Source: Tamlana sp. I1
GTDB lineage: Bacteria > Bacteroidota > Bacteroidia > Flavobacteriales > Flavobacteriaceae
Length of the DNA: 64,000 nt
Assembly (NCBI RefSeq): GCF_015355625.1
Contig: NZ_JACLAF010000009.1
Span: forward strand, 155,243-219,242
Reading direction: 5' to 3'
The notes under the pieces were generated by a model. The model did not search any database. It had not been told where the DNA came from and was given only the letters and a program-made list of their open reading frames with translations. The stretch's first letter is position 1; the number at the start of each line of letters is the position of its first letter. The position numbers and the translations under genes were made by a program. Below, one piece after another: positions 34,171-44,385 of this stretch.

Positions 34171-36123
34171 TTATAAATTTTTATAGGCTTTTTCTGTGGA
34201 ATTTATGCTCAAATTTTTAGATTTTTTATAATTCTGCACTTGCTTATCAAATTTTTCATAATCAGAATTATTTGATTTATATTCTGGAATTATTCGTTTC
34301 ATTTTCATAACAATGTTATTATTTTGAAAACGATTTATTTTACACAACTCTTCTATTTCTAATTTCACTTTATCATAGAGCAATTCCCTTGTTTTACTAA
34401 TCATAATTTTTTTGTGATAAGTTGAGAGTGTGTTTTCTCCGTTTGCAAGTAATTCTTCATAAAGCTTTTCCCCTGGCCTTAGCCCCGTAATTTTTATGTC
34501 GATATCTTCTGGATATCTTAAACCAGAAAGTTTTATCATGTTTTTAGCTAAATCAAATATTTTAACCGATTCACCCATATCAAAAATAAAGATTTCACCA
34601 CCTTTTCCCATTGTTCCTGCTTCAAGAACTAGCTGTGAAGCTTCAGGGATGGTCATAAAATATCTTGTAATTTCTTGATGTGTTAAGGTTAAAGGGCCTC
34701 CATTTTCAATTTGTTTTTTAAATAGTGGAATTACAGAACCGTTAGAGCCTAAAACATTACCAAATCTTGTAGTTATGAATTTAGTTTTACTTTCCTTTTG
34801 AAGACAACTAATATACATTTCTGCCATTCTTTTTGTAGCCCCCATAACACTTGTTGGGTTTACTGCTTTATCGGTAGAAACAAAAACAAACTTTTTAACA
34901 TGATATCTTGAAGCTGTGTCTGCTAAAAGCTTTGTACCGTGCACATTAATTTTAATAGCTTCATATGGAGTTTGTTCCATTAAGGGAACATGTTTATATG
35001 CTGCCGCATGAAACACCATTGTTGGCTTATGTCTTTGAAAAATAGAATCTAGACGAGAATTATCTCGAATATCGGCTACAATTGCCGTGAAATTATATTT
35101 ACCAGCTCTTTTTAAATCTTGTTGAACATCATATAATGGAGACTCTGCTTGGTCAACTAAAATTAATTCTTTAACATCAAAATTAGAAAGTTGTTTTGCT
35201 AATTCACTGCCAATTGAGCCAGCTGCACCTGTAACAATAACAGTTTCACCTCTAAACTCATTTAAAAGATTCGGGTTATTAATTTCAATTGGTGCACGAC
35301 CTAACAAGTCTTCAATTTGAACCTGTTTTATTTGCTTAGTACTTAACTCCCCATTTATCCACTGCTCAATAGGTGGCACTTTAGTAATCTTCACGTTAGA
35401 ATCGATTAACTTATCAACCAGGTGCATTAATTTAACCGAAGTAAGGGATTGTGATGCTACTACAATTTCATCAATATTATTTAATTCAATATAACTATTT
35501 GTAATTTGTGTGCTATTTAGAATAGGAATACCATTTATTTTTTTTCCGTTTTTCTTAGGATTATCATCTATAAAAGAAACAACTTGAAAAGAAGCATTTA
35601 TATTACTAACTAATGCGTTGTAGGTTACAATACCTGAATCGGCCGCACCATAGATTAAAACACGTTTGGAAGCATTTAATTTACAGTTTAAATATTTAAA
35701 CGCCATTTTAAAAACTAATCGGCTTGATGCTAACAGTACAAAACTAAGTAAAGCGTGCATAACAATTATTGAAAGTGGAATAGTAAAACTGGGAAGAATA
35801 TTAATTGTTCTATTCAAAAAAACCAGTGCCACGCAAATTCCTGACATAAGCATAATTGATTTAAACAAATTAATAACATCGGTGAACCCCGTGTGTCTAA
35901 TTACGCTTTTAAAAGAACCTACAAGATAAAAACTACATGAAGCAACAACCATAAGAAAAGGTAGTTGCATAATAAGATGTTGTAAATCAAAATTAAGCGT
36001 AAAATTAAAACGTATTAAATATGCAAGTAAAAAAGTTATTAATACAAAGCTTAGGTCGATACCAAATACTAACCATTTTGATGCATATTTATGAGAAAGA
36101 TATGAAACGTAATTCTTCATCAT
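34171..36123 (-). CDS. Membrane-bound UDP-GlcNAc 4,6-dehydratase (CapD/PglF/FlaA1-like)
   Basis: A 650-residue protein. Four N-terminal helices (for example WLVFGIDLSFVLITFLLAYL) are followed by a first nucleotide-binding fold (RVLIYGAADSGIVTYNAL) and a second catalytic SDR domain from about residue 290: TGAAGSIGSELAKQL, HAAAYKHVPLMEQTPYEA, FVSTDKAVNPTSVMGATKR, TTRFGNVLGSNGSVIPLF and LRPGEKLYEELL. This is the PglF/WbpM architecture: conversion of UDP-GlcNAc to the 4-keto-6-deoxy sugar. It overlaps the PLP aminotransferase gene by 4 bp (ATGA), so the two act in sequence. The C-terminal ~50 residues are Lys/Asn-rich. Confidence 0.92.
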   Translation of the reverse strand: MMKNYVSYLSHKYASKWLVFGIDLSFVLITFLLAYLIRFNFTLNFDLQHLIMQLPFLMVVASCSFYLVGSFKSVIRHTGFTDVINLFKSIMLMSGICVALVFLNRTINILPSFTIPLSIIVMHALLSFVLLASSRLVFKMAFKYLNCKLNASKRVLIYGAADSGIVTYNALVSNINASFQVVSFIDDNPKKNGKKINGIPILNSTQITNSYIELNNIDEIVVASQSLTSVKLMHLVDKLIDSNVKITKVPPIEQWINGELSTKQIKQVQIEDLLGRAPIEINNPNLLNEFRGETVIVTGAAGSIGSELAKQLSNFDVKELILVDQAESPLYDVQQDLKRAGKYNFTAIVADIRDNSRLDSIFQRHKPTMVFHAAAYKHVPLMEQTPYEAIKINVHGTKLLADTASRYHVKKFVFVSTDKAVNPTSVMGATKRMAEMYISCLQKESKTKFITTRFGNVLGSNGSVIPLFKKQIENGGPLTLTHQEITRYFMTIPEASQLVLEAGTMGKGGEIFIFDMGESVKIFDLAKNMIKLSGLRYPEDIDIKITGLRPGEKLYEELLANGENTLSTYHKKIMISKTRELLYDKVKLEIEELCKINRFQNNNIVMKMKRIIPEYKSNNSDYEKFDKQVQNYKKSKNLSINSTEKAYKNL

Positions 36124-37250
36124 AAGTTTGGGGTTTTAATTATTATACTAACAATTCTTTCTAAGTTTTCTTGACTTAAATTTGAGCCGCTAGGCAAACA
36201 AAGTCCTTTATCAAATAAATCTTCTGAAACTCCATTTGTAAAATGAAGATAATCCTTAAAAACTGGTTGTAAATGCATAGGCTTCCATAATGGTCTAGAC
36301 TCAATATCGTCTTCAAGCAAAGCCAATCTTATGTGTTCCCTTTTAGCAAATGAATCTGTTTTTATACAAGTAATCCATCTGTTTGAATAACTGTTCTCAC
36401 CTTCTTCTTGAAATGTTACAGATTCAAAATTTTCTAAATTTGCTTTATAAAAAGCAAAATTTCTACGCCTTGCTTGTACTCTATCATCCAAGACTTCCAT
36501 TTGACCTCTACCAATTCCTGCTAAAACATTACTCATTCTATAATTATAACCAATAGAAGTGTGTTCGTAATGTGGTGCATTGTCTCTGGCTTGTGTAGAA
36601 AGAAAAACAACTTTGTCTTTTGTTTCTTTATTATTTACAATCATAGCACCGCCGCCTGAGGTGGTTATGATTTTATTCCCATTAAATGATAAGATTCCAA
36701 TGTCAGAAAGTGTTCCGCAGGCTTGATTGTAATATGTACTACCTAAAGCTTCTGCACTATCTTCGATAACAGGAATTTCATATTTTTGAGCAATCCTATT
36801 TATTTCACTTGCATTATAAGGCATACCATATAAATGCACCGCGATTATTGCTTTAGGTTTTTTATATTTCTCGATTCTATCTTGAATCGCAATCTCTAAT
36901 AATTCAGGACACATATTCCAAGAACCTGGTTCGCTATCAATAAAAACAGGTGTAGCTCCTTGATAGATAATAGGATTTGCTGATGCTGAAAAAGTAAAAC
37001 TTTGGCATAATACTTCATCGCCATGTGAAACTTGTAACAACTCTAAAGCTAAATGAATTGAAGCTGTTCCAGAACTTAAAACAGCAACCTCTTTATTGTT
37101 ACCTAAATAATGTTTTATGTCGTTTTCAAAACCATCAACATTTGGTCCTAATGGGGCTATCCAATTAGTATCGAAAGCTTCAGTAACAAACTTTTGTTCT
37201 GAGCCTCCCATATGAGGGGATGACAAGTATATTTTTGTTTTAGTAAGCAT
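36120..37250 (-). CDS. PglE-like nucleotide-sugar aminotransferase (DegT/DnrJ/EryC1/StrS family)
   Basis: A 376-residue PLP enzyme. Blocks typical of the PglE type are IYLSSPHMGGSEQKFV, DTNWIAPLGPNVDGFE, LSSGTASIHLALELL and WNMCPELLEIAI. The Schiff-base lysine is Lys193 in ILSFNGNKIITTSGGGAM, with VIEDSAEALGS contacting PLP. In the bacillosamine pathway PglE aminates the 4-keto sugar made by PglF; the upstream-overlapping dehydratase gene supports that role. Its acetyltransferase counterpart (PglD-like) lies far away at 58562. It is the first gene of the leftward arm. Confidence 0.92.
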   Translation of the reverse strand: MLTKTKIYLSSPHMGGSEQKFVTEAFDTNWIAPLGPNVDGFENDIKHYLGNNKEVAVLSSGTASIHLALELLQVSHGDEVLCQSFTFSASANPIIYQGATPVFIDSEPGSWNMCPELLEIAIQDRIEKYKKPKAIIAVHLYGMPYNASEINRIAQKYEIPVIEDSAEALGSTYYNQACGTLSDIGILSFNGNKIITTSGGGAMIVNNKETKDKVVFLSTQARDNAPHYEHTSIGYNYRMSNVLAGIGRGQMEVLDDRVQARRRNFAFYKANLENFESVTFQEEGENSYSNRWITCIKTDSFAKREHIRLALLEDDIESRPLWKPMHLQPVFKDYLHFTNGVSEDLFDKGLCLPSGSNLSQENLERIVSIIIKTPNL

Positions 37251-38042
37251 TAAAACTTTTATTTATCAAATTAATTATTTACAGTTTTTTCCATACACTA
37301 ATCTCTCATAGTATATTGGTCTACGATAATTGATAAAATAAAAAATGTGGTTGAATTCCCCTTTCATTTAAAACCAAATCGTAAATTGTTATTACCGTTA
37401 TTGTATTAAAAAATCACAACCTTAAATTGTTTTAAGATATTTATAGAGAGTTTTAAATATCTATTATTTTAACACAAATAAATTAACGGGCTATTAATCA
37501 ATTCAAATTTGTATTTAACATTGTAAATTTAGTAATTGTTTTCATGCACTAACACTTCATTTTACTTAATTCGCTAAAAGCGTTATAATAATCGGTTAAC
37601 TACATTATAGATTATTTACAACTGAAAAATTAGTTATTTAACGAAAGTAACTCACTCCATTTAGATGTTTAAAGTTGGAAATAATTAATTTCAAGACAAA
37701 AAACCACGTTAAACCTGGGGTATTATATTTAGTACTTTAATTTTTAGTACTAAAATAGAGTTCGTTCTTAGTTGTAAGATTTTAAATCGAAATGCATTTA
37801 TTAATTATGCGAATACATTTACAAATATTTAAACAGTTGATTCTTAAAAGTTAACCATAAAGTGGCTTGGCATAAAACTTAAATAAAGTCCAAATCAAGC
37901 TGTATGACCTGTTTTATCGATTAAAATCATTTCAGAATTAATATAAACACTTTATCGTGAAAAACATCTACTTAGTATAATAATATCTTTTAGTAAAATA
38001 TTTTTTTTCATATTTGTTCGAGTTATTAAAAAACCCAAATTA
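37251..38042. other. Divergent regulatory gap of the polysaccharide locus (792 bp)
   Basis: No ORF with coding character is present. The region separates the leftward export/aminosugar genes from the rightward assembly operon and must hold both promoters. No full promoter match was found; CATATTTG at 38010-38017 is one base off TAnnTTTG and is the best candidate for the rightward operon. A palindromic direct-repeat pair at 37728-37754 is a possible operator. Confidence 0.5.
37728..37754. promoter_or_regulatory. Possible operator: TTTAGTACT repeat with palindrome
   Basis: TTTAGTACT (37728-37736) is repeated 15 bp downstream as the perfect 12-bp palindrome TTTAGTACTAAA (37743-37754). The one-and-a-half helical-turn spacing and location in the divergent gap suggest a dimeric regulator site. 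No regulator gene is adjacent, so this is inference. Confidence 0.3.
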
Positions 38043-39029
38043 ATGTTTAAAAATCTACAGAACAAAACTGTGTTAGTAACAGGAGGCGCAGGATTTATAG
38101 GATCTAATCTTTGTGAAATACTTCTAACTAATAACGTTAATACCATATGCCTAGATAATTTTTCTACAGGAAAAAAAGAAAACATAAGCCCTTTTCTAAA
38201 CAATCCTAACTTCTTGCTTATTGAAGGTGATATTAGAAATCTTCAAGACTGCCATAAAGCTTGTAAAGGTGTCGATTATGTTTTACACGAAGCGGCTTTA
38301 GGCTCTGTGCCAAGATCTATTAACGATCCTATTACAACAAACGACGTTAATGTTTCTGGTTTCTTAAACATGCTTGTTGCTGCTCGAGACGCTAAAGTAC
38401 AACGCTTTGTATATGCTGCGAGCTCGTCAACATATGGCGACCATGAAGCTTTACCAAAAGTTGAAGACGTTATAGGAAAACCTTTGTCTCCATATGCCAT
38501 TACTAAATATGTTAATGAACTTTACGCTGACATTTTTTCTAGCACATATAATTTAGAAACCATTGGATTACGTTATTTCAATGTTTTTGGAAAAAGACAA
38601 GACCCCAATGGTGCTTATGCTGCTGTTATTCCTAAATTCGTCCAACAATATATAAACCACGAATCTCCAGTAATAAACGGAGACGGTAGTTATTCTCGTG
38701 ATTTTACATATATAGATAATGTGGTTCAAATGAATATTAAGGCATTAACAACAGATAACAAAAATGCATTAAACACCGTTTATAATGTAGCATATGGAGA
38801 AAGAACTACTTTAATAGAACTGGCCACCTTATTAAAAAATTATTTATCAGAATTTGATAAAGACATTAATACAATTGAAATAAAATATAGAGATAATAGA
38901 GTTGGGGATATCCCCCATTCTTTAGCATCTATTGATAAAGCAAAAAAATTACTGAATTACAACCCTGAATTTGATATAAGTAACGGTTTAAAAGAAGCTG
39001 TGACTTGGTATTGGGACAACTTAAAATAA
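38043..39029 (+). CDS. UDP-N-acetylhexosamine 4-epimerase (WbpP/TviC-like SDR)
   Basis: A 328-residue extended SDR. NAD loop TGGAGFIGSNLCEIL (14-28), VLHEAALGSVPRSINDP, the catalytic Ser/Tyr/Lys set AASSSTYGDHEALPK and SPYAITKYVNELYA, and GLRYFNVFGKRQDPNGAYAA are the blocks of the WbpP/TviC group. That group interconverts UDP-GlcNAc(A) and UDP-GalNAc(A). The TviB-like dehydrogenase two genes downstream supports UDP-GalNAcA production. It is the first gene of the rightward polysaccharide operon, 3 bp from the next gene. Confidence 0.9.
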   Translation: MFKNLQNKTVLVTGGAGFIGSNLCEILLTNNVNTICLDNFSTGKKENISPFLNNPNFLLIEGDIRNLQDCHKACKGVDYVLHEAALGSVPRSINDPITTNDVNVSGFLNMLVAARDAKVQRFVYAASSSTYGDHEALPKVEDVIGKPLSPYAITKYVNELYADIFSSTYNLETIGLRYFNVFGKRQDPNGAYAAVIPKFVQQYINHESPVINGDGSYSRDFTYIDNVVQMNIKALTTDNKNALNTVYNVAYGERTTLIELATLLKNYLSEFDKDINTIEIKYRDNRVGDIPHSLASIDKAKKLLNYNPEFDISNGLKEAVTWYWDNLK

Positions 39030-39032
39030 ATT

Positions 39033-40412
39033 ATGAAAATAAAAAACATTTGTTGTATCGGAGCTGGCTATGTAGGCGGCCCTACAATGGCCGTTATAGC
39101 TAAAAACAACCCAAATATAAATATCACAATAGTTGATATTAATGCAGATCGTATTGCGGCATGGAATGATTCAGACCTATCGAAACTTCCTATTTTCGAA
39201 CCAGGATTGGCTGAAATAATAAAGTCTAACAGAAATAAAAATTTGTTTTTTTCTACAGATATAAACACTGCTATCAATAATTCTGAAATGATTTTTATCT
39301 CGGTACATACTCCAACTAAAACCTATGGTAAAGGAAAAGGAATGGCATCAGATTTAAAATATATCGAGCTTTGTGCTAGAAATATTGCAGAAGTTGCCAA
39401 AACTGATAAAATTGTAGTCGAAAAATCGACTTTACCTGTTAGAACTGCAGAAACTATAAAAAGCATACTACACAATTCTGGTAGTGATTTTAAATTTGAT
39501 ATCTTATCGAATCCTGAATTTTTAGCTGAAGGAACTGCCGTTAACGATTTACTAAATCCAGATCGTGTTTTAATTGGAGGAGAATCTGATGAAGCCATAG
39601 AGTGTCTGGCTAATATTTACAAAAGTTGGGTGCCTCAAGAAAAAATTCTGACAACCAATTTATGGTCTTCCGAGTTGTCTAAATTAACAGCCAATGCCTT
39701 TTTAGCGCAACGTATTTCTTCAATAAATTCTATTTCTGAATTATGTGAACAAACTGGAGCTAATGTCAATGAAGTTGCTAAAGCAATAGGTATGGACTCT
39801 AGAATTGGATCTAAGTTTTTACATGCCTCAGTTGGTTTTGGAGGTTCTTGTTTTCAAAAAGATATTTTAAACCTTGTTTATATTGCAAAAAGTTATGGTT
39901 TAAATGAAGTCGCTGACTACTGGGAACAGGTCATACTAATGAATGATCATCAGAAAAGACGTTTTTCAGACCGTCTAATAAAAACTCTATACAACACGGT
40001 TTCCGGAAAAAAAATAGGAATGCTAGGATGGGCTTTTAAAAAAGACACAAACGATACCAGGGAGTCGGCTGCTATTTATGTTACAGATCATTTGTTAAAT
40101 GAACAGGCAAACATATCTGTTTACGACCCTAAGGTACCTCATAATAAAATTCAAACCGATTTAAATTATTTAAATACCAGAACTGAAGATGAAAATGAAG
40201 CTGGTGTTAGTACATCATCGTCACCATACGACGCATTGAAAGATGCCCATGCGGTGGCTATTATGACAGAATGGGATGAATTTAAAACATACGATTGGAA
40301 AAAAATCTATGCCGATATGAAAAAACCAGCCTTCATTTTTGACGGTAGGAATATCTTAGAAAAATCGGAGATGGAAAAAATTGGATTTGAATACTATTCA
40401 ATAGGACAATAA
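39033..40412 (+). CDS. ugd: UDP-glucose 6-dehydrogenase (eukaryotic-type)
   Basis: A 459-residue UDP-glucose/GDP-mannose dehydrogenase family enzyme that oxidises UDP-Glc to UDP-GlcA with NAD. N-terminal [45 protein letters not shown] and [12 protein letters not shown] are the animal/plant-type UGDH blocks. The catalytic Cys is in [15 protein letters not shown], and the C-terminal domain has [16 protein letters not shown]. The length fits that subgroup. It provides a uronic acid precursor for the polymer. It is 3 bp after the epimerase and 2 bp before the second dehydrogenase. Confidence 0.93.
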   Translation: MKIKNICCIGAGYVGGPTMAVIAKNNPNINITIVDINADRIAAWNDSDLSKLPIFEPGLAEIIKSNRNKNLFFSTDINTAINNSEMIFISVHTPTKTYGKGKGMASDLKYIELCARNIAEVAKTDKIVVEKSTLPVRTAETIKSILHNSGSDFKFDILSNPEFLAEGTAVNDLLNPDRVLIGGESDEAIECLANIYKSWVPQEKILTTNLWSSELSKLTANAFLAQRISSINSISELCEQTGANVNEVAKAIGMDSRIGSKFLHASVGFGGSCFQKDILNLVYIAKSYGLNEVADYWEQVILMNDHQKRRFSDRLIKTLYNTVSGKKIGMLGWAFKKDTNDTRESAAIYVTDHLLNEQANISVYDPKVPHNKIQTDLNYLNTRTEDENEAGVSTSSSPYDALKDAHAVAIMTEWDEFKTYDWKKIYADMKKPAFIFDGRNILEKSEMEKIGFEYYSIGQ

Positions 40413-40414
40413 TT

Positions 40415-41695
40415 ATGAGTAAAGAGAAAATTGCAGTTATAGGTCTTGGGTATGTTGGCTTACCACTTGCTCGCCTTTTTGGAACAAAATATGCTGTTGT
40501 AGGGTTTGATATAAACAATGAAAGAGTTGCTGAATTACAAAAAGGTATTGATGCTACCTTAGAAGTTGAAAAAGAGGTATTACAATCTGTATTAAAGACA
40601 ACTTCCGATGATACTTTAGGTCTTTATTGTTCTTCAAATTTAGATGATATTGCAGACTGCAATTATTATGTAGTAACTGTACCTACACCGATAGACAAAA
40701 ACAACAGACCAGATTTAACACCACTTTATAAGTCTAGCGAAACGGTGGCCAAAGTATTAAAAAAAGGAGATATTGTTATTTATGAGTCTACTGTTTACCC
40801 TGGTGTTACTGAAGATGAATGTGTCCCTGTTCTTGAAAAAATTAGTGGATTAAAATTCAATAAAGACTTTTATGCTGGTTACTCCCCAGAGCGTATTAAT
40901 CCTGGTGATAAATTGCATACTGTTGATAAAATTTTGAAAGTTACCGCAGGATCAACGCCGGAAATTGGTAAAAAAGTGGATGCGTTATATGCAAGTGTTA
41001 TTACCGCTGGCACCCACCTAGCTCCTACTATAAAAGTAGCTGAAGCTGCAAAAGTGATTGAGAATTCGCAACGTGATATTAATATTGCTTTTGTTAACGA
41101 ATTAGCAAAAATATTCAATTTAATGGATATTGACACACATGCCGTTTTGGAGGCTGCTGGTACTAAATGGAATTTCTTACCATTTAAACCTGGACTTGTT
41201 GGTGGGCATTGTATTGGTGTAGACCCTTATTATTTAGCGCAAAAAGCACAAGAAGTTGGGTATCATCCTGAAATCATTTTAGCCGGACGTCGTGTAAATG
41301 ATAGCATGGGGCAATATGTTGCTTCAGAAGTCATCAAATTAATGGTTAAAAATGATATCCGTATTAAAGGAGCTAATATCTTGGCTTTAGGGATTACATT
41401 TAAAGAGAATTGTCCAGATGTTAGAAATACCAAGGCAGTTGATGTCATAAATCAACTTAAAAGCTACGGAACGAATGTTACTATCTACGACCCTTGGGCA
41501 AACCCGAATGAAGTAAAACATGAATATAATCTAGATACTGTAAAACAATTGCCCAATGAAAAATTTGACGCCATAGTTTTAACCGTTGCTCATCAGGAGT
41601 TTTTACAGGAAAACTTAAGCAAATTATTAAAACCTAAGGGTATTTTATATGATGTAAAAGGAATTTTAAAGGAGTATGTTCATGGAAAATTATAA
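40415..41695 (+). CDS. tviB: UDP-N-acetylglucosamine 6-dehydrogenase (TviB/WbpO-like)
   Basis: A 426-residue nucleotide-sugar dehydrogenase. NAD loop GLGYVGLPLARLFG (10-23), VPTPIDKNNRPDLTPL, YESTVYPGVTEDECVP, GYSPERINPGDKLHTVD and the catalytic Cys in GLVGGHCIGVDPYYLA match the Vi-antigen TviB/VipA and WbpO group, which oxidises UDP-GlcNAc/GalNAc to the uronic acid. ITFKENCPDVRNTKAVD closes the C-terminal domain. Together with the TviC-like epimerase it should make UDP-GalNAcA. It is cotranscribed with its neighbours. Confidence 0.92.
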   Translation: MSKEKIAVIGLGYVGLPLARLFGTKYAVVGFDINNERVAELQKGIDATLEVEKEVLQSVLKTTSDDTLGLYCSSNLDDIADCNYYVVTVPTPIDKNNRPDLTPLYKSSETVAKVLKKGDIVIYESTVYPGVTEDECVPVLEKISGLKFNKDFYAGYSPERINPGDKLHTVDKILKVTAGSTPEIGKKVDALYASVITAGTHLAPTIKVAEAAKVIENSQRDINIAFVNELAKIFNLMDIDTHAVLEAAGTKWNFLPFKPGLVGGHCIGVDPYYLAQKAQEVGYHPEIILAGRRVNDSMGQYVASEVIKLMVKNDIRIKGANILALGITFKENCPDVRNTKAVDVINQLKSYGTNVTIYDPWANPNEVKHEYNLDTVKQLPNEKFDAIVLTVAHQEFLQENLSKLLKPKGILYDVKGILKEYVHGKL

Positions 41696-41725
41696 CAATT
41701 TTAAAACTAAAATCTACCCTATATT

Positions 41726-43231
41726 TTGAGTCAATTAAAAAAAGGAGCCGTTTTAACTTATATAAAAATTGTTTTAACAAATATAGTAGGATTACTCCTT
41801 ACCCCTTTTATTATTAAAAATTTGGGCGATTCGGAGTACGGTGTATATATTCTAATTGGTTCTTTTGTAGGATATCTTGGTTTAATGAACCTTGGGATTA
41901 ATAATGCTATTATCAGGTACGTTGCCAAATATAAGGCTAAAAATGATAAACAAGGAGAGCAAGAGTTTTTGGGAACTACAATGTGGATTTACATAGTAAT
42001 TTCTTTAGTTTTAACCATTATAGGATACTTCTTGTATTTTAAATTGGACTCCGTTTTTGCTGATTCGTTAACAACAGAAGAGTTAAGAATAGGTAAAATC
42101 ATGTTTATTATTTTGGTAGGAAACATTGCTATAGCTTTACCTGGTGGAGCTTTTTCGGCTATATGTAGTGGTTACGAAAGCTTTGTGTTTCCTAATTTGC
42201 TGTCAATTATTAAATACATAGTTAGAGCAATAGTCATTTTCTGTGCTTTATTAATGGGAGGAAAAGGTATAAGTATTGTAGTTATTGATACCGTTTTAAC
42301 TCTTATGATAATAATAGTATCTGCAATATTTGTTAGAAAAAAGCTAGGGGTTCAAATCCCACTAAAGCTATTTAACAAAAAACTAGTAAAGGATATTTTT
42401 AATTACTCCATATGGGTGTTTTTATTTGCCATCGTCTTTAAATTTCAATGGAATACCGGCCAAATCATACTAGGAATTAACACAGATACTACAACGGTTG
42501 CAATATACGGTATAGGTGTGATGCTAGGCGGTTATTATGGTGCATTTGCTTCTGGAATTAATAGTGTTTTAATCCCTAGAGCTACCCAAATGGTTGTAAG
42601 AAAAAGCAGTGGGATTGATTTAACAGAAGCCATGATAAAAATTGGAAGGCTAAATACATTTATATTACTTTTAGTAATAAGTGGTTTTATTTTATTCGGG
42701 AGAGCATTTATCTCTCTTTGGGTAGGCGAAGCTTATATACAATCGTGGGCTGTAGCTCTATTATACATGTCTGTTCTAACACTGCCTTTAATACAGTCTT
42801 TTGGAAATTCTATACTTGAAGCTAAAAGATTAAATAGATATAAATCAATTATAAGTGCTTTAACGGTAACAATTGCAATTGCTTTAAGTTTTCTTTTAAC
42901 CAAAGTTTATGGGATTTTTGGAGTCGTTATACCGCTTGTATTAGCTATGGCTATAAACAGTATTATTATGAATTTCTATTATAGAAAAAAATTTGATTTT
43001 AAGATATTTTTATTCTTTAAAGAATGCCTTTTATCTTCTTTGATTGTATTTATAATTTTAACATCTGTTTTTTATTATGTCATCTCTAAATTCAATCTAA
43101 ATTCATGGTTTTCTTTTGTTTTTGGCATTGTTGTTTATGCATCGCTTTATTTAATAACAACATACTATTTTTTAATGAATAATTATGAAAAAACGTTGAT
43201 TCTAAACATGTTTAAACGGAAAAAGAAATGA
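41726..43231 (+). CDS. Wzx-like oligosaccharide flippase
   Basis: A 501-residue polytopic protein with about 12-14 hydrophobic helices, of the MOP/polysaccharide-transporter type. The N-terminal region (LTYIKIVLTNIVGLLLTPFI and NLGDSEYGVYILIGSF) is typical of Wzx proteins, as is YSIWVFLFAIVFKFQW in the middle. It would flip lipid-linked repeat units across the inner membrane. The start is a TTG at 41726; the next in-frame Met is past the first helix, so TTG is preferred. Its stop overlaps the next ATG by 4 bp. Confidence 0.9.
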   Translation: MSQLKKGAVLTYIKIVLTNIVGLLLTPFIIKNLGDSEYGVYILIGSFVGYLGLMNLGINNAIIRYVAKYKAKNDKQGEQEFLGTTMWIYIVISLVLTIIGYFLYFKLDSVFADSLTTEELRIGKIMFIILVGNIAIALPGGAFSAICSGYESFVFPNLLSIIKYIVRAIVIFCALLMGGKGISIVVIDTVLTLMIIIVSAIFVRKKLGVQIPLKLFNKKLVKDIFNYSIWVFLFAIVFKFQWNTGQIILGINTDTTTVAIYGIGVMLGGYYGAFASGINSVLIPRATQMVVRKSSGIDLTEAMIKIGRLNTFILLLVISGFILFGRAFISLWVGEAYIQSWAVALLYMSVLTLPLIQSFGNSILEAKRLNRYKSIISALTVTIAIALSFLLTKVYGIFGVVIPLVLAMAINSIIMNFYYRKKFDFKIFLFFKECLLSSLIVFIILTSVFYYVISKFNLNSWFSFVFGIVVYASLYLITTYYFLMNNYEKTLILNMFKRKKK

Positions 43232-44358
43232 AAAAAATCTTATTTTTTGTTGAATCATTGCATTGTGGAGGTGCTGAAAAAAGTTTATTAAGTTTACTTA
43301 ATAATATTGACTTAAGTAGATACGATATCAATCTCATGGTATTTGTAAAAGGTGGTGAATTTGAAAAATTTGTTCCACAAGGAATTGATATAAAACATGC
43401 AGATGTTAATATTGGTGCTTTTGAGCGCATAAAATTTAAATTATTAAGGTTTTTAGATATAAAAAATAAAAACCATAATGCTCAATTATTTTGGAAAAGT
43501 ATTAATTCTAAAATACCTAAAAACGAAGAAGCTTACGATCTAGCTATTGCTTGGGGACAAGGTTTTGCTACTTACTACGTGTCTCAAAAGATAAATGCAG
43601 TTAAAAAACTAGCTTGGGTAAATATTGATTACAAAAAAGCAGGCTATAATTGGAAAATGGATTTGGATTTATATAAAAATTTCAATAAAGTTGTTGGCGT
43701 TTCAGATTTTGTAAAAGAATCCATGCAACAATTTCTACCCAATGAACAGGTTATTTCTATAAGAAATATAATTGACCCAGATGAAATTACAAATCGTGCA
43801 GAGCTACCTAAAAAAGATACATTTTGTGATAATTGCATAAATATTGTTTCTGTAGGTAGACTAGCAAAACAAAAAGGATTTGAACTTGCTATTAGAGCCA
43901 TGAAAATTTTAACTAATGAGAATTCAAAAAAAATACATCTTTATATTATAGGAGAAGGTCCAGAAAGGGCTTTTTTGGAAAATGAAATAGAAACCAATAT
44001 GATGAGTGAAAATTGTACATTATTAGGTTTTAGAGACAATCCATACCCTTATATAAAAGCTGCCGATATTTATTTACAGAGCTCATGGTTTGAGGGATTA
44101 GGCAGAACAATTATAGAAGCTGGACTTTTATGTAAACCCATTGTTACCACTAATTTCCCTACAGCTCACTCCATTCTAAAACAAGAAAAAACAGGGCTCA
44201 TAGTAAATATGACCCCCATAGATATAGCTAATGGTTTAAAAAGAATAATCGATAATAATGATTTTAAAAACACCCTAATTCATAATTTAAAACATCAAGA
44301 GGATAATGAAAAAGAAAAAACTCTTAGGTTGGTTTACGATTTATTTGATACCATTTAG
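43228..44358 (+). CDS. Glycosyltransferase family 4
   Basis: A 376-residue GT-B fold enzyme. The N-terminal FFVESLHCGGAEKSLLSLL loop, IVSVGRLAKQKGFELAIRAM in the middle and the donor-binding E-x7-E motif in WFEGLGRTIIEAGLLCKP identify GT4. The N-terminal domain has a WGQGFATYYVSQ segment. It should add one sugar of the repeat unit on the cytoplasmic face. It overlaps the flippase gene by 4 bp. Donor and acceptor are not predictable. Confidence 0.9.
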   Translation: MKKILFFVESLHCGGAEKSLLSLLNNIDLSRYDINLMVFVKGGEFEKFVPQGIDIKHADVNIGAFERIKFKLLRFLDIKNKNHNAQLFWKSINSKIPKNEEAYDLAIAWGQGFATYYVSQKINAVKKLAWVNIDYKKAGYNWKMDLDLYKNFNKVVGVSDFVKESMQQFLPNEQVISIRNIIDPDEITNRAELPKKDTFCDNCINIVSVGRLAKQKGFELAIRAMKILTNENSKKIHLYIIGEGPERAFLENEIETNMMSENCTLLGFRDNPYPYIKAADIYLQSSWFEGLGRTIIEAGLLCKPIVTTNFPTAHSILKQEKTGLIVNMTPIDIANGLKRIIDNNDFKNTLIHNLKHQEDNEKEKTLRLVYDLFDTI

Positions 44359-44385
44359 CTAATTATAGTTTAAGAATTTATAATT

